Below, piece after piece: positions 1-6,235 of a stretch of 11,754 bases of DNA. The position numbers were made by a program, and so were the translations under genes. Position 1 is the stretch's first letter. Each line of letters begins with the position of its first letter. The stretch spans positions 1-11,754 of the forward strand of contig CAKTTR010000058.1 in NCBI GenBank assembly GCA_934615645.1. The letters run 5' to 3'. The notes beneath the pieces are model-generated. The model was not told the DNA's origin and searched no databases. It saw nothing but the letters and a program-made list of their open reading frames with translations. The stretch is from an uncultured Oscillospiraceae bacterium (GTDB taxonomy: Bacteria; Bacillota; Clostridia; Oscillospirales; Oscillospiraceae).

Positions 1-394
1 TGATCATATTGGCCAGAGTGGAGATTTCATGGTCATTGGCGAGATTCGTCGCCGGCAGATAATAGGCCTCGACATCCTGACGGCGTACCTTGCGGCCGAT
101 CATCGCCGAATCCACAAAGATCTTGCCGCCGGGAACGACGGCGTCCTCATATTTATCTAACGACGGGGCGTTCATGACAACCAGCACATCGGGCCGGTCG
201 ACGATCGGTGAGCCGATGGGCGCATCGCTGACGATGACGCTGCAATTTGCCGTGCCGCCGCGCATTTCCGGCCCGTAGGACGGCAGCCAGCTAACCTGCT
301 TTCCGGCAAGCAGGCCCTTGTACGCCAAGAATTTTCCAGCAAACAGGATACCCTGCCCGCCAAACCCGGCAAAGAGGATCTGACATGTCTTCAT
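1..394 (-). CDS. 2-oxoacid:ferredoxin oxidoreductase, gamma subunit (3' part cut by window edge)
   Basis: Gamma (KorC/VorC-type) subunit of a four-subunit 2-oxoacid:ferredoxin oxidoreductase; in this family the gamma domain closes over the thiamine/CoA active site. The first 131 codons are visible, beginning MKTCQILFAGFGGQG. The glycine-rich FAGFGGQGI near the N-terminus and the later SYGPEMRGGTAN are the classic gamma-subunit signatures. The family is usually about 180 residues, so some 50 C-terminal residues lie beyond position 1. The ATG overlaps the beta stop codon as ATGA, and a strong GGAGGCGG site precedes it inside the end of beta, so translation is probably coupled. Family identity is secure; the preferred 2-oxoacid cannot be told from this subunit. 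Confidence 0.93.
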   Translation of the reverse strand, partial: MKTCQILFAGFGGQGILFAGKFLAYKGLLAGKQVSWLPSYGPEMRGGTANCSVIVSDAPIGSPIVDRPDVLVVMNAPSLDKYEDAVVPGGKIFVDSAMIGRKVRRQDVEAYYLPATNLANDHEISTLANMI

Positions 395-1146
395 TTTGCC
401 GCCTCCTCTGCGTAAATATCTTTATACACCCCCAGGGGGTAATAGGGGATCATCTTTTCCTCGACCCATTGCATAGCTTGGTCCGGCGTCATACCCCAGT
501 TGGTCGGGCAGGTGGAAAGGACCTCGATCAGGGAGAAGCCCTTGCTCTCGACCTGGTTGCGGAACGCCTTTTCAATGGCCTTTTTGGCCTGGTTGATATG
601 CTTGACGCTATTGACCGCCACCCGCTCCAAATACGCGGCGCCGTCGACCTGGGAGAGCATTTCGCAGACCTTGACGGGGTAGCCAACCGTCGCGACATCG
701 CGGCCATAGGGAGAGGTCTGGGTGACCTGACCGGGCAGCGTCGTCGGGGCCATCTGGCCGCCGGTCATGCCGTAAATGGCATTGTTGACGAAGATCACGG
801 TGATATTTTCCCGGCGCGCCGCGGCATGGACCGTCTCCGCCGTGCCGATGGCGGCCAAGTCGCCGTCGCCCTGGTAGGTAAAGACGATATTCTCCGGGCA
901 GGCCCGCTTGACGCCGGTTGCGACGGCAGGCGCTCTGCCGTGGGGAGCCTGGACGCAGTCGCAGGTGAAATAGTCATAGGCCATGACCGAACAGCCGACG
1001 GAGGCAATGCCGATGGTGCGACCCTCGATGCCCAGGGCGTCAATGGCCTCGGCCACCAGGCGGTGAATGATCCCGTGGGTGCAGCCGGGGCAGTAATGCA
1101 GCGGCGCATCGGTCAGGGCCTTCGGTTTTTCAAATACAATGCTCAT
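391..1146 (-). CDS. 2-oxoacid:ferredoxin oxidoreductase, beta (thiamine diphosphate) subunit
   Basis: 251-aa subunit that binds thiamine diphosphate and carries out decarboxylation, or in reverse carboxylation, of the 2-oxoacid/acyl-CoA pair. Visible signatures are YCPGC at residues 18-22 (Cys19 and Cys22), the ThDP/Mg motif GDGD at 93-96 with NN at 121-122, and YGMTGGQ at 125-131. Length and layout match KorB/VorA-type beta subunits. The open frame extends far upstream into alpha, but the true start is the ATG at 1146: it overlaps the alpha TGA as ATGA and has GGGAGG just upstream. It lies between alpha and gamma, both joined by 4-nt overlaps, which indicates stoichiometric coupled translation. 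Substrate could be a branched-chain, aromatic or 2-oxoglutarate-type acid; sequence alone does not decide. Confidence 0.94.
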   Translation of the reverse strand: MSIVFEKPKALTDAPLHYCPGCTHGIIHRLVAEAIDALGIEGRTIGIASVGCSVMAYDYFTCDCVQAPHGRAPAVATGVKRACPENIVFTYQGDGDLAAIGTAETVHAAARRENITVIFVNNAIYGMTGGQMAPTTLPGQVTQTSPYGRDVATVGYPVKVCEMLSQVDGAAYLERVAVNSVKHINQAKKAIEKAFRNQVESKGFSLIEVLSTCPTNWGMTPDQAMQWVEEKMIPYYPLGVYKDIYAEEAAK

Positions 1147-2213
1147 GCTTTTGCGCCTCCCATCTTTGCAATCTCGCAAATTTTCGCCAGCACCTGCTCC
1201 GGTGCGGGGATCATGCCGCCGACCCGGTTGCACAGGTAGACCGGACGGCTGCAGCCGATGGCCAACTGAACATCCTCCAGCATCTGGCCCATGTTCATCT
1301 CCACACTGAGGAAGGCATTGCAGTGCTTGGCTGCCTCGCAAAGCGGAGCCTTCGGGAAGGGCCAGAGGGTGATGGGCCGGATCATGCCGACCTTGATGCC
1401 CTGGGCTCTGGCCGCGGCGATGGCATTCTTTGCCACCCGGGCCGTGATGCCGAAGGAGACGATGCAAAGCGTCGCGTCCTCCATACAATAGGATTCATAC
1501 ATCGCCTCAGCCGCCTCGACCTGGCGGTATTTTTCAAAGCGTTCAAAATTTTTCTGCTCCAGCTGCTCCGGCTTCAGGCACAGGGAGTTGATGATATTAT
1601 GGGTCCGCTGCATTTTCGTGCCGGTGGCCGCCCAACTGCGGTCAAAGTCCCGGGGCGCGACCTCCGGCAGCTCCACCGGCTCCATCATCTGGCCCATCGT
1701 CCCGTCAGCTAGGATCATGGCGATCATTCGGTACTGGTCCGCCAGATCAAAGCCCTTGACCGTCAGGCTGGCCATCTCCTGGACCGACGCAGGGGCCAGG
1801 ACGATCTTGCGCATATCGCCGTGGCTGCCGCCCTTGACGGCCTGGAAATAATCCGACTGGGAGGGCTGGATCCCGCCCAAGCCCGGGCCGCCGCGCTGGA
1901 CATTGACGACCAGCGCCGGGAGGTCGCACGCCGCGATATAGGACAGCCCCTCGCTCTTCAACGAGATGCCGGGGCTGGAGCTGGAGGTCATGGCCCGCTT
2001 TCCAGCTGCCGCCGCGCCCAGGACCATATTGACCGCCGCCAGCTCGCTCTCTGCCTGCAGGAACACGCCGCCGATCTTCGGCATACGCTTTGCCATATAG
2101 GCCGCGACCTCTGTCTGCGGGGTGATGGGATAGCCGAAATAATGACGGCAGCCGGCGCGGATGGCCGCTTCCGCAATGGCTTCGTTGCCCTTCATCAATA
2201 CTTTTTCCGCCAT
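1143..2213 (-). CDS. vorB: 2-oxoacid:ferredoxin oxidoreductase, alpha subunit (VorB-like)
   Basis: 356-aa pyrimidine-binding (alpha) subunit. Visible hallmarks are GYPITPQTE at residues 27-35, AESELAAVN at 54-62, and the serine-rich TSSSSPGISLKSEG at 76-89, followed by the GGPGLGG region of the family. The N-terminus MAEKVLMKGNEAIAEAAI resembles proteins usually named 3-methyl-2-oxobutanoate (2-ketoisovalerate) dehydrogenase subunit VorB, but such names are often given by homology and the substrate here is unproven. I chose the ATG at 2213 because GAGAGGTGAG precedes it; an in-frame extension of 13 residues lies inside the ferredoxin gene and is unlikely. It starts 5 nt after the ferredoxin stop and overlaps beta by 4 nt. 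Confidence 0.93.
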   Translation of the reverse strand: MAEKVLMKGNEAIAEAAIRAGCRHYFGYPITPQTEVAAYMAKRMPKIGGVFLQAESELAAVNMVLGAAAAGKRAMTSSSSPGISLKSEGLSYIAACDLPALVVNVQRGGPGLGGIQPSQSDYFQAVKGGSHGDMRKIVLAPASVQEMASLTVKGFDLADQYRMIAMILADGTMGQMMEPVELPEVAPRDFDRSWAATGTKMQRTHNIINSLCLKPEQLEQKNFERFEKYRQVEAAEAMYESYCMEDATLCIVSFGITARVAKNAIAAARAQGIKVGMIRPITLWPFPKAPLCEAAKHCNAFLSVEMNMGQMLEDVQLAIGCSRPVYLCNRVGGMIPAPEQVLAKICEIAKMGGAKA

Positions 2214-2218
2214 TGTGC

Positions 2219-2425
2219 TCACCTCTCTACCGTAATGACGCAGTCGGGACACATCGTCGCGCAGAATGCGCAGCCGACGCAGGCGCTCGCGTCTGTCACA
2301 TGCGCGGGGTGGTGGCCCTTTGCATTGAGCTTTGTCTTATCCAATTCTACAATATGCTTGGGACAGGCGCTGACACACAGGCCGCAGCCCTTGCAGACGT
2401 CTGTCAAAAATGTTACTGTTGCCAT
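2219..2425 (-). CDS. 2x[4Fe-4S] ferredoxin-type delta subunit of the oxidoreductase
   Basis: 68-aa ferredoxin-like protein with two complete CxxCxxCxxxCP clusters: Cys11, 14, 17, 21 and Cys49, 52, 55, 59. An extra Cys62 follows. It should carry electrons between the thiamine diphosphate site of the beta subunit and external ferredoxin, and corresponds to KorD/VorD. The ATG at 2425 has a strong AGGAGGCGG site 5 nt upstream; that site begins right at the TAG stop of the upstream ATPase gene, so the two are probably coupled. The alpha gene follows after only 5 nt. The longer in-frame reading upstream (to 2653) overlaps the ATPase gene out of frame and is rejected. Confidence 0.94.
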   Translation of the reverse strand: MATVTFLTDVCKGCGLCVSACPKHIVELDKTKLNAKGHHPAHVTDASACVGCAFCATMCPDCVITVER

Positions 2426-2436
2426 TTTTCCGCCTC

Positions 2437-3099
2437 CTAAATAATCTTTTTCTGCAGCCGCAGGGGCATCAGCGGTTCTATGCGCCCCCGCAGGGCATCG
2501 TACAGTGATTCCTTTACCGTCGTAAAGCGCAGGGGCAGGCCCGTCAGTGCGGAGACTTCCTCTGCAAAGCCCGTCATCCGCAGGACATGCTCCGGCGTCG
2601 TCTCCTCGCCGAGATTGGCGTTGTTCACCAGCCCTGTGAAGGGCAGATGGCACGCCTGCTCAATCTCGCGCAGAATCTCCACCGCAGCCGCCGGCGTTCT
2701 CGTCAGCGGGCGGTAGGGGTTGAAGACCAGGAGCATCTCATAATCGTGCTCCTGCAAGATGCCCCCGGCGAAACGGCCCAGGGCGTAAGCACCTCGGTCG
2801 TCGCCGCCGATATCGACCACGACACTGGTCTGCGTATCGTCGAGGATCGCATATAGCGACTGGGGCAGGGCCGGCATGTCCAGGTTGGTGTTGGCGTAGT
2901 CGGAACAGATCAGCGAGACCCCAGCCGCTTGCAATTCCCGCTCGCTGTCCTTCGTGCGAAAGTAGGGGTTGACGGTATCCAGGTCCGCAATCGTCACCCG
3001 CTGCACCTCGCGGCGCAGGGCCAGGGCGTAATTTACCGCAATATTCGTCTTTCCGCTGCCGTAGTGCCCGGCAAACAGGGTGACCCGTGCATGGTCCAT
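2437..3099 (-). CDS. small SIMIBI-like P-loop ATPase, first gene of the oxidoreductase operon
   Basis: 220-aa soluble protein. It starts with a strand and a Walker A loop, GHYGSGKTN at residues 11-19, of the ParA/MinD/nucleotide-binding-protein type. ADLDTVNPYFRTKD follows (about 38-51), resembling the switch I region, and a Walker B-like VVVDIGGDDRGAYALGRF (about 93-110). No DNA-binding or membrane segment is seen. The start at 3099 has GGAGGCG 8 nt upstream and lies 30 nt after the T-box terminator, so it is the first gene under T-box control; ferredoxin, alpha, beta and gamma follow within 0-11 nt. The role is unknown. Related ATPases load metals or assemble cofactors, so help with Fe-S or complex assembly is possible, but that is inference. 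Confidence 0.85.
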   Translation of the reverse strand: MDHARVTLFAGHYGSGKTNIAVNYALALRREVQRVTIADLDTVNPYFRTKDSERELQAAGVSLICSDYANTNLDMPALPQSLYAILDDTQTSVVVDIGGDDRGAYALGRFAGGILQEHDYEMLLVFNPYRPLTRTPAAAVEILREIEQACHLPFTGLVNNANLGEETTPEHVLRMTGFAEEVSALTGLPLRFTTVKESLYDALRGRIEPLMPLRLQKKII

Positions 3100-3129
3100 A
3101 GTATCGCCTCCGCTTTTGCAGCAAACAAC

Positions 3130-3167
3130 AAAAAACTCGTCTCAAAGATATGATCTTTGAGACGAGT
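3130..3167 (-). terminator. T-box-controlled intrinsic terminator before the ATPase/oxidoreductase operon
   Basis: Perfect 15-bp stem (arms 3135-3149 and 3153-3167) with a 3-nt loop, followed on the minus strand by a run of five T. Its 5' RNA arm contains CGUCUCAAA, the same bases needed as the 3' arm of the antiterminator, so the two structures exclude each other. It ends 30 nt before the ATPase start codon. Confidence 0.93.
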
Positions 3168-3421
3168 CATTCCCATTGGAATCTACCCGCGGTACCACTC
3201 AAATTGCACGCCGTGACAGCGCACCGCTCTCAGGCTCCAGTAAGCCCTGCGCACTAACGTAGCGATCACGGGAGAGTTCTACTTGCAACGCTTGCTTTCT
3301 TCCCTCCGGCTCGGAAGCTACCAGCATCGGCTTCCATGCGCCGTGGCTTGCACCAACCGCCACTTCTCTGTGCACCGGAATACCGCGCCCTCTTCGTCAA
3401 CGCCTTTTTCCTATCAAGTTT
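3130..3421 (-). promoter_or_regulatory. T-box leader of the ATPase/oxidoreductase operon
   Basis: T-box riboswitch that senses an uncharged tRNA and, when bound, prevents termination. The T-box motif AGTGGTACCGCG is at 3188-3199; UGGU (3194-3197) would pair with the ACCA end of a tRNA, so discriminator base A73. Antiterminator: UUUGAG (3198-3203) pairs with CUCAAA (3156-3161), with AC/GU stacking beyond the UGGU bulge. Stem I begins near GACGAAGA (about 3391-3398); its apical hairpin is GTGGC/GCCAC around GGTTGGTGCAA (about 3346-3366), preceded by the AGAGAA bulge. The specifier strand has GTAGCTTC (3314-3321). TTC (Phe) at 3314-3316 is one candidate codon, but the frame of the specifier loop is not certain. 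The leader is about 320 nt long, like its partner at 5779-6066. Confidence 0.93.
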
Positions 3422-3427
3422 GTGGTA

Positions 3428-3456
3428 ACTCTATCATATCTTTTGGGGGATGTCAA
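3428..3456 (-). promoter_or_regulatory. promoter of the T-box leader / oxidoreductase operon
   Basis: TTGACA (3451-3456), a 17-bp spacer and TAGAGT (3428-3433, 4/6 to TATAAT) on the minus strand. It predicts transcription start near 3421, just where the T-box leader should begin. It lies only 21 bp after the stop codon of the upstream ligase gene. Confidence 0.78.
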
Positions 3457-3477
3457 GTATTTTCTCGCAGCAGCTGC

Positions 3478-5745
3478 TTACAGCTTGTTGCGGATGATCT
3501 TGCCGCTGATGGTCTTGGGCAGCTCCGTGCGGAATTCCACGATGCGCGGGTATTTGTACGGCGCGGTGTGGGTCTTGACATACTGTTGGATCTCTTTTTT
3601 CAATTCGTCGGTGCCGTCCGTGCCCTGCACCAGAACGATGCTGGCCTTGACGACCTGCCCGCGCACCGGGTCCGGCGCCGCAGAGACGCCGCACTCCAGG
3701 ACATAGGGCAGCTCCATGATGACGTTCTCGATCTCGAACGGCCCGATGCGGTAGCCGGAAGACTTGATGACGTCGTCCGCGCGGCCGACATACCAGAAGT
3801 AGCCGTCCTCATCCCGCCAGGCCAGGTCGCCGGTGTGGTACATGCCGTCGTGCCAGGCGGCCTTTGTCTTCTCTTCGTCGAGATAATAGCCCAGGAACAG
3901 GCCGCAGGGCACGCCCTCGTCTGTCCGGACGACGATCTCGCCGTTTTCGCCGTCGGCCACCGGGTTGCCGTCGGCATCCACCAGGTCCAAATGATAGCCG
4001 GGGGTCGGCTTGCCCATGGAGCCGGGCTTGAGGGCGCCACCGGTGAGATTGGCCAGGGTCAGTGTCGTCTCCGTCTGGCCGAAGCCCTCGGCGATGCGCA
4101 GGCCCGTCGCCTTTTCAAACTGATAGAAGACCTCCGGGTTCAGTGCCTCGCCCGCCGTCGTCGCGTGCTCGATGGAGGAGAGGTCGTACTGGGAGATATC
4201 CTGCTTGATGAGCATCCGGTACATTGTCGGAGGCGCGCAGAAGGTCGTGATATGATACTTGGCAAACATCGGCAGGATCTCTTCCGCGTGGAAGCGGTCA
4301 AAGTCATAGACGAAGACCGCGCTCTCGCACATCCACTGGCCGTAGAGCTTGCCCCACAGGGCCTTGCCCCAGCCGGTCTCGGAGATCGTGAAGTGCAGGC
4401 CGTCGCGATGCGCCCAGTGCCAGTAGCGGGCCGTGACATAATGGCCCAGGGGATATTTATAGCTGTGCATGGCGATCTTCGGATAGCCGGTGGTGCCGGA
4501 GGTGAAGAACATCAGCATCGGGTCATCGCCGCAGGGCGCGTCGTCGGCGCGGAGATAGCGGCGGCTGAATAGGCCATATTCTGCGTCAAAATCATGCCAG
4601 CCGTCGCGGCTGCCGCCGACCAGGATTTTTGTTTTGAGCGTTTTGCTGTTGGCCGCCGCCAGATCTACCTGGTGCGCGGTGTCGCCGTCGCCCGTGCAAA
4701 CGATGGCGCTGACGCCAGCCGCATCGAAACGGTACTCAAAGTCGTGCTGCACCAATTGGTTCGTCGCCGGAATGGCGATGGCGCCGATCTTATGCAGCGC
4801 CAGGATGGCAAACCAGAATTGATAGTGCCGCTTGAGCACCAGCATGACCCGGTCGCCCCGGCGGATGCCCAGGGAGGTGAAATAATTGGCCGTCTGGTTC
4901 GACGCGTCTTTAATATCCCGGAACGTGAAGCGGCGCTCGTGCTTCTGGTTATCCACATGGAGCATCGCCAGCCGTTCGCCCTGCTGACGGGCAATCTGGT
5001 CGACGATGTCGAAGGCGAAGTTGAAGCGGTCGGCGTTGCAGAAATGCAGCTCGACCGGTGTCCCCTTCTCGTCCTCGTCGGCATAGACAAATTCATTGCA
5101 GATCAGGTTCGTATCCTGCGTCTCTTTCGTCTGGGGCAGGATGTAGTCCGCCTTCTCCGGGGCGCTGCTCTCCATAACGAAAGCCAGGAAGAGACAGTCC
5201 TCCCCGTCGACGGCGATCATACCGTGGGGCGTGGAGCTCTTGTAGAAGATACTGTCGCCCTCGTGCAGGACCTCGGTATGATTGCCTACCTGGACCTTCA
5301 GCGCACCCTTGATAACCAGGTCAAACTCCTGCCCGGCATGGGTCGAGGTGTGGATGGGCTGATGCTGCTGGGCCTCGGAGTATTTATAGGTGACCCAGTA
5401 GGGCGCGCCCAGCTTCTGGCGGAACATCGGCGCCAGATTCTGGATCATGATGCCGTCCTCCTCCGCCGTGACGGGGCCCTGGCCGCGCCGGGTGACGGTA
5501 TAGCTGGAGAGCTTCGCGCTGTGACCCTCAAGCAAGTCGGTCAGCTCGACACCGAAGGCCAGGGCACACTTATGAATAAAGGAAAAGGGCAAGTCGCACG
5601 CGCCTTCCTCGTAGCGCAGGTATACATCCACCGGCACATCCGTCCGCTCGGCCATCTGGGCGTTGGTGTAGCCGATAATCTCTCGCATCTCCCGGATCCG
5701 GCGGGCAAGCTCGTGCAATTTATTGTCGACTGCTGTCTGGTTCAT
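3478..5745 (-). CDS. XRE helix-turn-helix / cupin / AMP-forming acyl-CoA ligase fusion protein
   Basis: 755-aa three-part protein. Residues about 10-72 look like an XRE-type helix-turn-helix (LARRIREMREIIGYTNAQMA onward). About 115-190 is a cupin, with H132, H136, E140 and H174 as likely metal ligands (HAGQE..G at 136-147, PHG at 173-175). About 240-755 is an ANL-superfamily adenylating enzyme: FTSGTTGYPK at 414-423, GFGQTET at 554-560, YHTGD at 636-640, GRADDVIKSSGYR at 654-666, and catalytic Lys749 in SGKI. It should activate a carboxylic acid with ATP and CoA to acyl-CoA, AMP and PPi, most like medium-chain, branched or aryl acid ligases. Start at 5745 has AAAGGAG 8 nt upstream; the frame is open to 5844 but that part is T-box leader. 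Controlled by its own T-box; the oxidoreductase operon follows. The acid is unknown. Confidence 0.93.
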   Translation of the reverse strand: MNQTAVDNKLHELARRIREMREIIGYTNAQMAERTDVPVDVYLRYEEGACDLPFSFIHKCALAFGVELTDLLEGHSAKLSSYTVTRRGQGPVTAEEDGIMIQNLAPMFRQKLGAPYWVTYKYSEAQQHQPIHTSTHAGQEFDLVIKGALKVQVGNHTEVLHEGDSIFYKSSTPHGMIAVDGEDCLFLAFVMESSAPEKADYILPQTKETQDTNLICNEFVYADEDEKGTPVELHFCNADRFNFAFDIVDQIARQQGERLAMLHVDNQKHERRFTFRDIKDASNQTANYFTSLGIRRGDRVMLVLKRHYQFWFAILALHKIGAIAIPATNQLVQHDFEYRFDAAGVSAIVCTGDGDTAHQVDLAAANSKTLKTKILVGGSRDGWHDFDAEYGLFSRRYLRADDAPCGDDPMLMFFTSGTTGYPKIAMHSYKYPLGHYVTARYWHWAHRDGLHFTISETGWGKALWGKLYGQWMCESAVFVYDFDRFHAEEILPMFAKYHITTFCAPPTMYRMLIKQDISQYDLSSIEHATTAGEALNPEVFYQFEKATGLRIAEGFGQTETTLTLANLTGGALKPGSMGKPTPGYHLDLVDADGNPVADGENGEIVVRTDEGVPCGLFLGYYLDEEKTKAAWHDGMYHTGDLAWRDEDGYFWYVGRADDVIKSSGYRIGPFEIENVIMELPYVLECGVSAAPDPVRGQVVKASIVLVQGTDGTDELKKEIQQYVKTHTAPYKYPRIVEFRTELPKTISGKIIRNKL

Positions 5746-5778
5746 GTTTTTTCTCCTTTGCTGCATTGTATTCCGCAT

Positions 5779-5819
5779 AAAAAAAGCGCCCCAACGCATC
5801 TGCATGATGCATTGAGACG
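5779..5819 (-). terminator. T-box-controlled intrinsic terminator before the ligase gene
   Basis: 14-bp stem with G-U pairs (arms 5787-5800 and 5806-5819), 5-nt loop, then C and a run of seven T on the minus strand. Its 5' RNA arm CGUCUCAAUGCAUC contains the CUCAAU needed by the antiterminator, so the switch is mutually exclusive. It ends 33 nt before the ligase ATG. Confidence 0.92.
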
Positions 5820-6066
5820 GAATGAAATCCGCGGTACCACTCAATTTGCACGCCCTGACGGCATGCCACTCATCGGCTCCTACAAGCCTTGCGCGTTAAC
5901 GTAGCGTACACGGGAAGGATTACAGGCTGCCGGAGCAGTGTTCGGGCTTCCAACTCAGAAGGGATAGGTCCTAGAAGCTACTGCCTACCGGTTCACACCA
6001 AACACCGGCTCTCTGGGAGCGCCTTAACTTCGACCGTCTTCGTCATCGTTTTTTTCTTATGAACTT
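5779..6066 (-). promoter_or_regulatory. T-box leader of the acyl-CoA ligase fusion gene
   Basis: T-box riboswitch. AGTGGTACCGCG at 5830-5841, with UGGU (5836-5839) expecting an A73 tRNA. Antiterminator: AUUGAG (5840-5845) pairs with CUCAAU (5811-5816), with AC/GU continuing past the bulge. Stem I starts around GACGAAGA (6037-6044); the AGAGAG bulge is followed by an apical hairpin CCGG/CCGG around TGTTTGGTGTGAA. A helix GGTC/GACC closes the specifier loop, whose 3' strand reads TAGCTTCTAG (5971-5980); TTC (5974-5976) is shared with the other leader, while CTA (Leu) and TCT (Ser) are alternative frames. It shares further blocks with the leader at 3130-3421, such as CGCTACGTTA and the GAGTGGTACCGCGG core, so the two look like paralogues. 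Confidence 0.93.
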
Positions 6067-6072
6067 GGCATT

Positions 6073-6101
6073 ATTTTAACGCCGCCGTCCCGCTTTGTCA
6101 A
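6073..6101 (-). promoter_or_regulatory. promoter of the ligase T-box leader
   Basis: TTGACA (6096-6101), 17-bp spacer, TAAAAT (6073-6078) on the minus strand, a near-consensus housekeeping promoter. Predicted transcription start near 6066 gives a leader of about 320 nt to the ATG at 5745. Confidence 0.88.
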
Positions 6102-6110
6102 GCGCTGCGG

Positions 6111-6181
6111 ACTCGGAATATTACACAAAAACTGCCGCCGGTTTCCCCAAATTTTCTGCCGTATTTTGTGTTTTTCCGAGT
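6111..6181 (-). repeat. bulged inverted repeat upstream of the ligase promoter
   Basis: ACTCGGAA (6111-6118) and ACACAAAA (6123-6130) are matched by TTTTGTGT (6164-6171) and TTCCGAGT (6174-6181), giving 16 pairs with a 4/2-nt internal loop and a 33-nt centre. The repeat ends 9 bp upstream of the -35 box. As glnS-proximal RNA it has no U-run after the stem, so it is not an ordinary terminator. It could be an operator or an RNA structure; function unknown. Confidence 0.55.
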
Positions 6182-6192
6182 ACAGTGCCCTC

Positions 6193-6226
6193 GCGCGGCA
6201 GTGCAGGGGACCTTGCACTGCCGCGC
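6193..6226 (-). terminator. GC-rich hairpin after glnS, possible terminator without U-run
   Basis: Perfect 13-bp inverted repeat (6193-6205 / 6214-6226, GCGCGGCAGTGCA arms, 8-nt loop) starting 9 nt after the glnS stop. On the minus strand the stem is followed by GAGGGCACTG, with no U-run. It may still mark or protect the glnS 3' end, possibly with help from Rho or NusG, but classical intrinsic termination is doubtful. Confidence 0.5.
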
Positions 6227-6235
6227 AGGCAGGTA

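Noticed and set aside
427..439. CCCCCAGGGGG palindrome near the end of the beta gene
   Set aside because: Lies in coding sequence (YYPLGVYKD) with no U-run on the minus strand; similarity to the 11540-11573 terminator stem is a chance GC palindrome.
385..1239. 284-codon plus-strand frame opposite the oxidoreductase beta and alpha genes
   Set aside because: Antisense shadow of well-identified genes in GC-rich DNA; no ribosome site and no recognisable domain.
5746..5844. N-terminal extension of the ligase fusion to 5844
   Set aside because: It would translate the T-box antiterminator and terminator; the ATG at 5745 has a good ribosome site and begins the HTH domain sensibly.
3283..5904. Long plus-strand frames (429 and 436 codons) opposite the ligase gene
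   Set aside because: Antisense to a protein with all ANL-family motifs; composition is that of a reverse-frame artefact.
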